In this document: positions 40,737 through 51,607 of the stretch, piece after piece | Numbering within the stretch: the first letter of the stretch is position 1 | How the letters are laid out: each line of letters starts with the position of its first letter | Origin: Leishmania donovani | Taxonomy: Eukaryota; Euglenozoa; Kinetoplastea; Trypanosomatida; Trypanosomatidae | Assembly (NCBI RefSeq): GCF_000227135.1 | Contig: NC_018249.1 | Coordinates: 1 to 64,000 of the forward strand | Reading direction: 5' to 3' | Length of the DNA stretch: 64,000 nucleotides | Notes under the pieces: generated by a model | Told to the model about the DNA's origin: nothing | The model's input: only the letters and a program-made list of their open reading frames with translations | Databases searched by the model: none | Program-made: the position numbers and the translations under genes

Positions 40737-43153
40737 CTTGTGCAAGTAACTGTTTTTTTTTTCCAAAGCCAAAGGTGAAGATGACGCTGAGGAGGTTCTC
40801 CGTGCGCGCTTCTATGTGTGGATGTGCAATCCACGTTGGATACGGTGCGCGAGGAGCACGCTGCTATATCTGTGAGGAAGGAGGAGCAATGAGCCGCCGC
40901 GCAGGGCGAGAGCGAGGCAGGGGTGAGAATGGAGGGATGGAGGGAATTCGCGCTTTCCGGGCACGCCACCCCGGAGAGCACGAGCACGCGCAAGAGCGTT
41001 ACGGCGGTGTGTGCGTAGAATTCGCTCATTAGCGTGCTTCGATGGGCGCGACTCGGAAGACATCCGCACAAAACTGCAGGAGTGAGAACCGCTCGTCTTG
41101 TCCGCTCATAGTCGACGAAGTACGAACACGTATACATGTGCCACCCCTTTTTATCCTGCTTTTCCATCATGCAGAAGAAGACAAGTCTACCAGCGCGTCC
41201 ATGCAAAGAATTCGGACCGAGGGACTCTTAACCATTTTTACTTTTTCGAATCCGTGTTCTCACCCGCATTGATGTCTCTCGATACAGCGCTTCTGCTTAA
41301 AAAGCATGCCAGCATTTTCCTTCTCTCGGTCTTTGCGCATATGTGACGCCAAGGCAGGCACACACGCACACACACACACACACAGAGAGAGACAGCACCA
41401 AGTGAATGCCGATAAGCCGGACGAGAGAGAGCGACAGACACACACACATACACATAGAAGAATAGAAGGACGGGTGGAGTGAGGAACGAAACCACGGCGT
41501 CGAAGACGTGTTGGAGCGCACGTTGGGAGAGAAAGTGATTGGGCCAAGTGGGTGTGAGGGCGGGAAGGGGGGCGTCAACGCAGACCGACAGGGGGAACAC
41601 GGAGAAAGCAACACCTCTGAGAAGCAGCAGCACGATGTAGGGGAAGAGCGCGCGCGCACACGCACACGCACAACGGAGGAAGCACAAACAGAGAGATGGT
41701 GGTGATGAGGGAGTGCTGGCCAGCGGCAGGAAATAAACGCGCGCGGCCCCGCTGATAGAAGTGTGATGTAGGCGCTCTATAGCACCGGAAACAACAGCGC
41801 AGAAAAAGCGAAGAGCACTCCCACAAGAGCCAGAAATCGCTACGCTACGTAAACATGAGCTCAAAAAATGGAGGGGGAGCGTACCCGTGCTGCACAAAAC
41901 AACTCAAAAAAAAAAGGACGACAGCGCTGACGGTGATGTTGATCGAAAAATGGAGTCGTCAAGATTAGAAAAGGAAAACAAGAAAGACCAGAAGAAAAGT
42001 CTGGAGAGGGAGAGTCACGGAGAGAGGAAAAGGGCTTGTGTGGAGTGCTTGAGAGAGAGAGACAACGGTGGGATGGTGTGTGTGTGTGTGTGCGGGGGGG
42101 GGGACACCATATCGACGCGGCCATGAGATGAGTCGGTGCCCATGACGCACAAAAAAAACGAGGACAAGAACAAAAAGTGGTACAAAGTGGTGGAGGGAAA
42201 AGAGGGTGCAATTCAGGAAGAAAATGATGGTGCACAAATAGCCAGCCCCGGCACTCCCACCTCCCTTAGCATGACACGTCACGAAAGGAGAACGAGCGAG
42301 TGATGCATGACATAGCACCGATGGGGAGGTGTCAAAACGTGGGGAGCAAGTGGGGTGGCCGCCTTGCGCGCTCAGTGTGTTTTCGCCTTTACATTTTTCG
42401 CGCTCTCCTCTGAAAAGGCGTGCCAACTGATTTTCTTTTTTGTTGTTTTGAAAGCCCCTTACCGCGGGGCAAAGATGTGCTCATCTCGGCATGTGTATCC
42501 CTGTCGCACACACCTGACGTGATCACACCGCTTCACGCTTCCATAGATGTGCCGCTGTCTGCTCATTTCGCTGTTGCTTTTTTCTTTTTGTTGTTTTTGT
42601 TCCTGCATTTCACATTTGTGCCGTGTCAGTGCCGAGCCACCACCACATGGATCAACGGGCGTACAAGGAGTATGGAAGACCAGAGTAAGAAGGTGAAGGG
42701 AGAAACACAACCAACAACGCAGGGAAAGAAGAGGCTGTCGAGAATCCCCGGGGGTAGTGGTGGTGGTGGGTGGATGGAGTACATTAATGACATCACAAGA
42801 CAAAACTCCGCCTACACTCGTTCTCCTTACATTCTCCAAAACAAAAAGAAGCGGCTCCTTCCCTGACCGAGAGGCACGCACCCCTTTCCCCTCTTGCGCT
42901 GCGCTTGCGGACGTCGGTTGCCCACCCGCATGTCAGCAAACGGAGCGAGAAAGTCGCGGCATCATGAAGAACGCAAGCAAGGCGAAAAGGGAGTAAAGGG
43001 TTGGCGGTGCGGGTGGGGTAGCAAAGGGAGAGGAGAGATCCAGGGAGGAAGCGCGAATACGTATACACAATCGGCAACGAGGATGACGAGCAGAGCCATT
43101 GCCACCCACGACCGCACAAAGGCACTGCCAGAACAGAGATGAGGTATCCCATA
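40737..43153. other. 2.4 kb intergenic / 3' UTR of the Ubl-BAG gene
   Basis: No supported gene. Frames such as 41238-41897 minus are Cys/Val/Leu repeats produced by GT microsatellites. A CA tract is at about 41361-41383 and a GT tract at about 42076-42092. Confidence 0.5.
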
Positions 43154-44524
43154 TCAAGACTCTTTTACATCTACGCCCAATGCGTCCTGCAGTGACGTAA
43201 TGTGCTTCACCGCGTCTTTGCGTCGCTGCCGCCACTCCCCCTCCAGAGATTGCAGCCCGTCCGTACGGAACAGGATACGCATCAGCTCCTCGTAATAACC
43301 CTTCCGCTGCAGATCCGTGAGGGGCGACTCCATGGCTCGCTCAATCACGGCGATGTCCTCCTGAATCTCCAGCAGCGTGATCTTTTCGGCGTTGTTGTAA
43401 TCCCCTTCCGCGATGAAGACGCGAGCGTCGCTGCGAATACCGTGGTCAAACAGCTTCGCCTTCGGCGACACCGACAGCAGTTTGCCGCGGTGGACTACCT
43501 GCGCATCCGGTTTTAGCTCGGGAACCGCGGCCGCCACCGCCAGGATTAGATCCGACACGGAGGAATCACCGTTCACACTCACCGGCACCACCTGGTTGAG
43601 AGAAGGGATGTGGCACTCCACGGTCAGCTGCACTCGCCGGCGCTGGTTGTCGTCGTCATTGCCACCTTCACCGCTGGGCACCTCGGCCGCCACACTCGGT
43701 TCCTCACTGCGCGGGGAAGGTGGGAGGTCGGTCGCCTGCGACGGTGCGGCGATGGAGGGAGCCGCGGTCGCGTTTTGCGATCCTTGTGGCCAGGGAGAGT
43801 TGCGTTGACCAGTGGCTAGCTGTACACGGCCGCTCCCCGGTGCGGGCGAAGCACCGTTGTTCGCTGCAGAAAGCGGCGGTGGAGGCGGCTGCGGGGATGC
43901 GGCGGGAACCGAGCTCGCGGTATCCGAGGTGCCATCCCCCTTCATGAGCCTGTTTTGTGACCCGGTCGACTCGGTGCTTATGGAGCGGAGCTGGCGCGCC
44001 GAGTTCTTGGGCCGATGCTTGAGTACTGTGGTGCTGCGCTTCGCTTTCGCGGTATCCGGCGGCGCTTCTGCCGGGCTCATCGTGCGCGCAGCAGCGCTCG
44101 TGTAGGTTGGCATCGGCTCAGCAGTCTTGCTTTTGCGAACGGCGTCCGCACTTGTGCTGACGGTCGGGGATAGGTGAGCAGTCGGGCGTGACGACTCGAG
44201 GTTAGGCTCCTGCTGTTGCTGCTGCGGTGGCACGTGTGCGACCGCGGGCTGTCGCGGGGGCAGCGACTGGCGCTGCGAGTGTGTGTCAGCGGGGGTGGCA
44301 ATCATGAGGGAGCCGAAGGGGTAATCACACACGTATGAGTTGTCGTCGGCGACGAGCCCGTTGTACAGGAGACGCGTGTTAGGGTCATATCCGTACTCTT
44401 CGATAAGAAACGAGCGCAGCTCCCCCACAAGGCAGGTGACAGGGAGAGCCAGGTCAATGGTCTCGCCCCGAGTAGATCGAATCTGAGCTTTGGTTTGCTC
44501 TGGCTGGGATCCGTAGTATGCCAT
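43154..44524 (-). CDS. Ubiquitin-like/BAG-domain co-chaperone, 456 aa
   Basis: It is probably an Hsp70 nucleotide-exchange factor of the BAG family. Residues about 12-78 resemble a divergent ubiquitin fold (ETIDLALPVTCLVGELRSFL, then RLLYNGLVADD). A long Ser/Pro/Ala-rich linker (about 80-295) is probably disordered. Residues about 298-373 form a second ubiquitin-like domain (VPVSVNGDSSVSDLILAVAA, then VVHRGKLLSVSP). The C-terminal 75 residues read as a BAG three-helix domain: ITLLEIQEDIAVIERAMES, then LMRILFRTDGLQSLEG, then WRQRRKDAVKHITSLQDALG. The Arg-Lys pair before the last helix matches the Hsp70-contacting position of BAG domains. The first ATG is at 44524. Two ubiquitin-like domains are unusual, since BAG1 has one. 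The BAG call rests on pattern reading by eye. Confidence 0.75.
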   Translation of the reverse strand: MAYYGSQPEQTKAQIRSTRGETIDLALPVTCLVGELRSFLIEEYGYDPNTRLLYNGLVADDNSYVCDYPFGSLMIATPADTHSQRQSLPPRQPAVAHVPPQQQQQEPNLESSRPTAHLSPTVSTSADAVRKSKTAEPMPTYTSAAARTMSPAEAPPDTAKAKRSTTVLKHRPKNSARQLRSISTESTGSQNRLMKGDGTSDTASSVPAASPQPPPPPLSAANNGASPAPGSGRVQLATGQRNSPWPQGSQNATAAPSIAAPSQATDLPPSPRSEEPSVAAEVPSGEGGNDDDNQRRRVQLTVECHIPSLNQVVPVSVNGDSSVSDLILAVAAAVPELKPDAQVVHRGKLLSVSPKAKLFDHGIRSDARVFIAEGDYNNAEKITLLEIQEDIAVIERAMESPLTDLQRKGYYEELMRILFRTDGLQSLEGEWRQRRKDAVKHITSLQDALGVDVKES

Positions 44525-45090
44525 GGTGCTATGCTGGGAAGAGAAGGCCTGCCGGCGGCGGCGGCAGAGGGGCAAAATGACGTGCGCACGGACACCGAGC
44601 CTCCACACACAACAAACCAGGAAGCTGAAAGAGAAGGATTAGCAAGAGACGCGAACAAACCAATCAAAAAAAAGAAACGAAAAGAAAACAGCGACCACCA
44701 CACCGGTGACAATTACGACACGGACGAGCGAGCGTTCGCTGGCAGCGTGCGAAGGGGGTACAGCAAGAGACGGAGGGCAACACACAAGGACGTGCTCACG
44801 CACAATAATACTAAAAGAAAAGGAAGAGACGACACAATGGCTTGCCCACCAAGGCGACGAGAGGAACAAGTGTCTGTGTGTGCGTCACGGCTGTATTTTG
44901 AGCACAGCCCAGACCCCGGCAATACAGTCAATGGTGCAAAGCGGCCGGCAGCACTAATGCAGCGCTCGGGCTCCGTTTATATTTGTTGTCGGGGTCGCCT
45001 CTTCCTTGCCGCTACTTCCTCCTCTACTTAGTACGCGGGGAAGGATGGGGACAGGGAGGGGGGGGCACGCAGCGGAGAGAGCGAGCAAGG

Positions 45091-45127
<37 letters not shown>

Positions 45128-45666
45128 CGGATAATGAAGGCACCCTGGATGATCACCGCAGAAGAAAGGACGAGCGATGAAGGTGTGAGTGCGTGCGTGC
45201 GTGCGTTGCGTTTTGTGTGTGTATGTGTGTTTACTAGTTTTCATTGGGTAAGGCACTGCTTCGCTCGCAGTTCGGGCATCGTGAACGCACAGGGGGGAGG
45301 GGAAGAGCGAAAAAGCAAAGGCGAATAGTTCTGTGGTTGCCGCATGGAGAGAGGGAGGGAGGGAGGGGGGAGAGACATAAAGGCGTACCGCCATCTACGA
45401 AGGAAAGCGGCGAGCAGCGGATATTGTTGTCTGCCCGTCACACGCTCCCGCACCTCACTGCTCGCAGCAGTGGGGAACAGGGCGAGAGTAGGTTGAATAC
45501 GTTTGCCGAGCACGCGTCCCAGCGGTGCCCCTGTGGAGTGTAGAGGTACCGGAATTTGTGAGAACAGAGAAGTACACGCGAGTTAAACAGAGATGGGCCG
45601 GCATTCGGATCGACCTGCGCGGCAAAACGCGTGCGAACGAGCAGCAGCGCTTCCACCACTGCGGTG
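44525..45666. other. Intergenic between Dcc1-like and Ubl-BAG genes
   Basis: About 1.14 kb without a gene. A GT microsatellite of about 14 units is at 45094-45122. Confidence 0.55.
45094..45122. repeat. GT dinucleotide microsatellite
   Basis: About 14 uninterrupted GT units on the plus strand, between the Ubl-BAG and Dcc1-like genes. Confidence 0.9.
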
Positions 45667-47094
45667 TCACGCGAGCGGAGCGTACTGCACGGGCTGCCCT
45701 GGTATCCGGTACTCTCGCGTGTGGCGCACAATGACGTGCTCGAAGCTTTGGTCTGGTGGAACCAGCGTCCCAACGTACTCTTTCAGCTCCATCTGGTCCC
45801 ACAACTGCGGGCGCAGCTCGAAGAGTGCGCGGAGGCGAGCGGCAAAGTCGATGCTGAGGGACTCTTTCGGTACCCACCATACCGTATCCTGCATGCTGCC
45901 ACCAAAGCCGCCGCTACGCGGCTCTACCACCACGTAGCCACGCAGCTTCTCCATGAGAGTCTTCTGCGCCCCTGCCGCGCCCCGGTGCGGGATGCCAGCC
46001 ACGCCGAAGAGGGACGACGGAATCGCATCCATCCACGCCTTTGCGAACGTCTCCAGCGGCAACCCACAAGCAACCTCGCCGGTGCCGAGGGTTCGGTGGA
46101 CAACGGCTTGGTGCGCATCAAACACACCACCGGCGAGACCCACCAGCACTCGCGGCAGGTTTAGCAGTGCTGGCATCCCTACCAGCACCACGGAGTCATT
46201 GTCTTTCGTCGCCTCACCTGCGCCTCGCCGCGCGCCGTACACGGCCTCCAGTGAACGCAGCACGACGTCCGGGTAGACGGACGGACAGAGGTGCTCCCGC
46301 GCGGCAGCCCAAGAGGCATCGCATGGCTCTGCGGCGTCGAGAAACGCCAGAACCGCTGCCAAGGACTCATGCGCAAGGGAAGGATGGAGAAGGCGAACGA
46401 GGCCACGGTGCACGACCGCGCCGATGCTCTGCAGCAGATCGGCGAGCTCCGCGGGACTGCTGCGGAGCATGCGAGCGAGTTGCGCAAAGGTGTACCCGCG
46501 CCCTGATGGACCGGCGACCCCACTGCCACTGCTGCCCCCGTCGGTGCCCTCGAGTTCCTCGATAGTCAAGTACGACTCACCCAGCACAGCCGACACGTTG
46601 TCCTGCGGATGCGCGGCATGACTGTCAAACATGTGGCTCAGGGAGGCGACGACGACGTTATTTGTGTACTGGCGGACTCTGGATGCGGGCAGAGGAGTAG
46701 CCGTGACTGTGGCTGTTTCCTCAGTGTTGCAGACATCACTGCCCCTTCCTCGAGACTCACAGACGGCAGACCTGCCGGCGCGGTTGAGCCGTCGCGTTGC
46801 CAGCAGCATCGTGTTCGAGTACTCGACGCGGCGGACGGAGCGGGTCGACTGTGCGTCGTGCAGACAAAGCTGCCCGTCACCCTTCATGACGAACACGACT
46901 GCGACGTCACCACTACATATTGTCGCTGAGGGGGGCGACGAGGCACGCGTCCGCTTGCTTCTGGCTGCACCGTTGCCAGCAGAGGGGCTCGGGTACACCT
47001 GCTCCTTCAGCTGCTTCACGCACGCGTCATCGACGGAGACGAGTCGGTACTCGTGCCGGCACGCGAAGTCGGAGCGGACAAATATGTGATCCAT
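45667..47094 (-). CDS. DCC1: Dcc1-like sister chromatid cohesion protein
   Basis: Dcc1 with Ctf8 joins Ctf18-RFC, the alternative PCNA clamp loader that helps establish cohesion at forks. The N-terminal part has the Dcc1 pattern of a short beta strand, an acidic or charged turn and a SNT-LLL segment: VAVVFVMKGDGQLCLHD, then VRRVEYSNTMLLA (residues about 66-100). The middle has FAQLARMLRSSPAELADLLQ, typical of the winged-helix repeats. The C terminus shows LSIDFAARLRALFELRPQLW and MELKEYVGTLVPPDQ, ending with VRHTREYRI, which fits the last winged helix of Dcc1. Low-complexity inserts are present, so 475 residues exceeds the roughly 390 of animal Dcc1. The first ATG is at 47094. The assignment is by eye from motif order; partners Ctf8 and Ctf18 are not in the window. 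Confidence 0.6.
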   Translation of the reverse strand: MDHIFVRSDFACRHEYRLVSVDDACVKQLKEQVYPSPSAGNGAARSKRTRASSPPSATICSGDVAVVFVMKGDGQLCLHDAQSTRSVRRVEYSNTMLLATRRLNRAGRSAVCESRGRGSDVCNTEETATVTATPLPASRVRQYTNNVVVASLSHMFDSHAAHPQDNVSAVLGESYLTIEELEGTDGGSSGSGVAGPSGRGYTFAQLARMLRSSPAELADLLQSIGAVVHRGLVRLLHPSLAHESLAAVLAFLDAAEPCDASWAAAREHLCPSVYPDVVLRSLEAVYGARRGAGEATKDNDSVVLVGMPALLNLPRVLVGLAGGVFDAHQAVVHRTLGTGEVACGLPLETFAKAWMDAIPSSLFGVAGIPHRGAAGAQKTLMEKLRGYVVVEPRSGGFGGSMQDTVWWVPKESLSIDFAARLRALFELRPQLWDQMELKEYVGTLVPPDQSFEHVIVRHTREYRIPGQPVQYAPLA

Positions 47095-50000
47095 ACACGC
47101 GTTACGATTAGGATTGGCGGTGATGGCAACGGCGGAAGCTTCAGAAGACGGACAGAGCAAAATTGTGAGCCGAACGTACGCCGTTTTTTTTTCTCTATGA
47201 GGATACTGCTATTTTCATATGCACGGCGTTTCTATGAATAACTGTGTGAGCCCCCGTAACGAACGCGGCGCGCCTGGATGACGGAAAGGGCGATACACCA
47301 CTAAACGATATGTCTTCCTTCCCTTTGTGTGCCTTTACACCCTCGCGCTATCGGTGGCGGTACATCGCTGTCCTCGTGTGCGGGTAGTGATAAGAGGCGC
47401 GAGGGACGAGAAACAGCGAAGGGCGCATCCAAAAATAGCAACACAAGATGTACCGTGGCAGCCGGGAGGAGGGGAGGCGGAGTACGCAGAGACACTCCGC
47501 AGCACATCGCCAATACAGCAACCGTCGAAGAAAACACACACACACACACGAGGAGAGAGGTGCGAAAAAAAAGGCGAGTGGTGCACATTGAGAGAGAGCG
47601 CTCAATACAGATGAGGGTTGGGCGGAGTTGTCGCTCGGTCGAGGGGCTGTGATGACGTGTTTGCGGCCTTTCTCCGCGAGCATGCGCTATCCTTTCAGGC
47701 AGACAAAAAGCTCTGCGTTAGCCACTCCATACTCGAGTTGCAAGAGAGAGAGAGGAAGACGCAAAAAATGCCACCGTAGCCACTACACCACGGCATCCCG
47801 TTCGCATATCCTCTGTCTCCGCATGAGGAGGGGGAAGGGATCTTGCGCACGCCAGCACGTGCACCTCGCTGTAAGCAGGTCCTTTGAATACGTTTTCTTT
47901 GAGTGTTTGGCATATTAGCGTCGCACACATACAATGAAGAGAGAAGATGCAGTTCCTTTTCAAGTGTCCATTCTGCCATAGTGTATGAGGACCGAGCTCC
48001 ATTTTGCCCCGGCCTGCCACAGGCCGCCCAAGGGCGGAAGCGGTGGAGCTTGCATCATGCGGGTTGCAGCGCGTGGTCCAGGTGCATGCCGGATGTGCGC
48101 AAGGAGGAAATCGGGCAGCCTCCAGTCAGCACCCTCTCGGAAACCCTGCACCCTGCCCATAGGCCGTGCGTCTTCCTCAGTCGCATTAAGCGGGGCCGCA
48201 TTCCATAGTATGCTCGGGTGACTGGTTACATTCGGGTCTGGAGGACCCTCCCCCTCCTTTCCCCTCCGATGATGCAGCGTGGGGGTTCTCTCGCCGTGCC
48301 TCTGGCATCTGTGCGGCACCCGCCCAACCGTCCGAGATGCCGCACATTTCGCGCACGTGCACTTTGGGGCTGATTGGTGTGGACCGTATCTCGCGTTCTT
48401 TACGGAGCACTCTGGATCTTCAGACCTTTCCATGCCTTGCGTGAGTCTAATACATCATGCCAGCTCTACATGGCAGCGGGCGCGCACAGTGCTCGCACTT
48501 TCGGAGATTTGGTCCTGTCCCAGGATGAAGTTGTTGCCTTATGGGGGCTCGCTGCCGCCATCTTCCGTTTCCGCCAATACCGCCGTGAGAGGCTTGTCTG
48601 GATGGCTTGCCCGCATGCGCTGTGACAGGTGGGACGGTGCCCTGAGTCTGACGCAGCAGGGGGCACTCTGCCCCCCCCTCCCCCAAACCCGCACGCCCTT
48701 CCTAGGAGCGGGTATGTCAAGCGGAGGGGGCCCGTGTACAGACATGTGCGTGCGCGCAAGGAACTCACAGCTTGTCCTCCTGAAGAGGCAGAGAAAGGGG
48801 GTGCTGTGGGCATCCGGCGAGAGCAGCCCATGCAGCGTGAGCGACGTTTGCGTCGTCGGTCTGTTGCGTGCAACACCACAGCGTGAAGAGAGGTCTGCCT
48901 TCAGCCTCGAGCGGCCCGCGAGTCTGGTGTCGCATATGGGGCGCAACGCCCGGTCGGCCGCCCTCACAGCAGTAGGCAGCACACCATCTGCGCCCTGTCT
49001 TGTCGTGGCCAGTCACCCGTTGGTGTGGGAACCCCAAGGCGCGGGCAGATGGCCATGCAGAGCGGGGCGAGCATGTTTTCCCGTCGCCTCTTGAGAGCAG
49101 CATCCCTGTTCTTTCGTGTCAAACAGTCGCCGCCAACTACCTCTTGCCGTCGCGCGTCGCATCGCGTGTCGTGGTTTCGGGAGATGCCGGTTTGGCATCT
49201 GAAATTGGTGGTCAGGCCAGTAAACCAGACAATGGACTTTGGCTCCCCTGAAGCTGCTGACTGTGCTCGCATGTCTACTTTGTCGTCATGCTGCAGCTCC
49301 CGATGGCCACAACGGTCAAGTTCAATGAGAGGCGCACGCGACGGGCCAGCAGCACCCACATGGGTGCCCGAATACGTGAGGACCACAACAGAGCAAAAAA
49401 AAAAAAAAACGAAAAAAAAAAACGAAACGAGAAGGGAAAAGAGGAGAACGAACAACAGCGAGGTAAAGACTAGGGGAAGGAAAGCAAATGAAGACAAAGT
49501 AGTCGAAGACGCACGTGCAAGTACGCGGGGGCGGGTTGACTGAGCGGACGGACGGACGGGTGGGCGGTAGAACCGCAGAGAACAGAAGAGAAAACGAACA
49601 AACATATTCACACATACATAAACATACACATGCGCATTTAACAAAGAAGAAACAAAAACAGCACACATGATAGATGCAACAACAACATGTGGGGATGCTC
49701 TAGAGGCCCATGACGAGCGGCTGCTGGGGAAGTCGGCGGCGGCAAAAAGCGGCTTGAGCAGACATTACGGTCAATGAAAAGCCTGCTTTGCTTACATTTT
49801 CTTCTCATCGCCGCCGTGGACGGCTTCGGCTGTCTTCGCGCAGAGAGAAAGAGAGAGACAACATGTAAAAACGAGGGGCGTGATGCAGAGATTCTTGCGG
49901 AATACTCGACGCTGATTCCGAGGCAGCCCACCAAACTCTGTGCGTGCGTGCAGATGATACCTTCGCCACGGCATCTTGCTCTCTTGCACGCATCAGCTAC

Positions 50001-50374
50001 AACAAACACAGATACATATATATATGAAACAAAACGACAAGAGCAGCAGCAAAGGCCTGAAGCTACTTGGAGAAACAAACGCTTAAAAGTACACACAAAG
50101 GTGCGAGCACATCTTACAGCACAATCGTGAGAGAACACAACAAAGGAACACAGAAGAGAGGGAAGTGAGGGGAAGGAGGCGCAGGAACGTCACTCCCCTC
50201 CCGCCTATGACGGCAACGGTGGCCAGCGAGTCGCTAGCAGTGACCCAGAGCGAGGGCGGGGGCGATGGGGAAGGACGTGCCGGTGACGAAGAAAAGCGAG
50301 AGCCAAAAGGAAATCAGAAGAAGGTAACATAAAGGCACCCTGCACACCATTTTCTGCTCTTCGTCGTCACCCCT
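47095..50374. other. 3.3 kb intergenic / CCCH gene 3' UTR with retroposon-like DNA
   Basis: No supported gene. The stretch 47980-49350 is complex and balanced in composition, unlike the surrounding simple DNA. It includes the first copy of a 352 bp repeat (48031-48382). Such blocks in Leishmania 3' UTRs are commonly SIDER retroposon remnants; that assignment is inference here. Confidence 0.5.
48031..48382. repeat. 352 bp direct repeat, copy A
   Basis: It is identical to 52912-53263 at all but one position (A at the sixth base of copy B is G here), in the same orientation and without indels. It is non-coding. It is likely part of a SIDER-type retroposon family member in the 3' UTR of the CCCH gene. 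Confidence 0.95.
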
Positions 50375-51607
50375 TCAGTTTTGAAACGAGGATGCCTCGG
50401 CGTAGGGGTTGTGCGAGAAGGACCCACGGGCCGCTACACTACTGTGCGAATTCTGCACGCCACCGAGTGGCCGCAGCAGTGGCTGATGACCACCATAGTT
50501 CTCCGAACCCGTTGGAGCGCGTGAGAGATGCGGCCGCGAACTGGTTTGGCTGTTACCAAGAGAGCCGTCCATGTACGAGCCGTTTTGGGACATGACGGTG
50601 CTGCCCTGGAAGTGTTGTAGGTTAGCCTGTGAGTGCGACTGAGAATGAGCGTGGTGGCACAGAGATCCGCTCGCGGTGGTAAACGACGGCGGGTGGGAGA
50701 AATCCTGCATGCTGCCTTGCACCGCACTGTGGCGCAACGGCGTGCGGCTGTGGCTGAGAAGCTCTTCGTCACCGCTGACGATGGGGATCTGACGGCACAC
50801 ATGCAGGAAGCTGCACTCGTTGCCGAAGCGGCAGAGGCCCTTGCGATGCTCGCGGCAGATCTTCGACTTCGGCATGTGCAACAGCATGCCGCCATTTTCC
50901 TCGTACCTCGACCAGAGGAAGCGGGTGGGGCAAACATTGTGGAGCGCAATCGGCATCTGCTCCCTGTTATTTATGCTGTGGCCGCTATAGGCGTCGCCGC
51001 CGGTGGCAGCCATGTTCGTCTCGCCGTTCGACAGAGATGCGGCGGCGCTCCCGTTTTCACGCTCGGCGTGGGCCTCTACCATAGCGGCCGATTCTTTCTC
51101 GCGTGGTGGATCAATGATGACGGCAAGGCCCAGAGGGAATCCCTCCATGTTGCACTTGGCGCCATGTGCAGGGCAGCAGGACGGCGTCTTGAACGCCTCG
51201 TGCCGAAGCTGCTCCACCACACTGGGGTTCGCGTGCACCTGAAAGCAGCGGTCTCCTTGACGGCAGCGTCCTTCCATGAATAGGCGGCAGAGTCCGGGGA
51301 CGAGGCCGTCGTCCTCGAAGGCGAGCGTCGGCTCCACGGCATTTATGGGGATGGATAGCTTCGTGCTTGCCGTGTCAATGGCAGAGATTGAGCTCATTCC
51401 TGCGATGTACTTGCCAAGCCTCTGGCTGCAGATCAGCGGGGACCGCGATGCGCGGTCGCTCTGTCGCGGCCTCAAAAGAGTGCCCGATTCAAGGGAGCAT
51501 GCCATGTTACGGTTTCCATACAACCCGGCAGGCATCGAGTTCGCGGCGGACCCCACGCGCACTGTGGGGAGTGACGAGTGGCTACCGAAATGCGGCGAGT
51601 AGCTCAT
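50375..51607 (-). CDS. ZC3H18: CCCH zinc-finger RNA-binding protein, possibly ZC3H18
   Basis: This 410-residue protein has two canonical CCCH fingers of the C-x7-C-x5-C-x3-H type. They are C107/C115/C121/H125 (CRLFMEGRCRQGDRCFQVH) and C251/C259/C265/H269 (CREHRKGLCRFGNECSFLH). A Cys/His cluster CCPAHGAKC lies between them at 144-152, as in several trypanosomatid CCCH proteins. The N and C termini are Ser/Gln/His-rich and probably disordered, and the tail (about 300-410) is rich in Ser, His and Asn. Such proteins control mRNA stability and life-cycle differentiation. In T. brucei, ZC3H18 is close to GMP synthase on chromosome 7 as I recall, so the symbol rests on that remembered synteny plus domain content and could be wrong. 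The ATG is at 51607. The gene is bracketed by a nearly identical direct repeat pair. Confidence 0.88.
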   Translation of the reverse strand: MSYSPHFGSHSSLPTVRVGSAANSMPAGLYGNRNMACSLESGTLLRPRQSDRASRSPLICSQRLGKYIAGMSSISAIDTASTKLSIPINAVEPTLAFEDDGLVPGLCRLFMEGRCRQGDRCFQVHANPSVVEQLRHEAFKTPSCCPAHGAKCNMEGFPLGLAVIIDPPREKESAAMVEAHAERENGSAAASLSNGETNMAATGGDAYSGHSINNREQMPIALHNVCPTRFLWSRYEENGGMLLHMPKSKICREHRKGLCRFGNECSFLHVCRQIPIVSGDEELLSHSRTPLRHSAVQGSMQDFSHPPSFTTASGSLCHHAHSQSHSQANLQHFQGSTVMSQNGSYMDGSLGNSQTSSRPHLSRAPTGSENYGGHQPLLRPLGGVQNSHSSVAARGSFSHNPYAEASSFQN

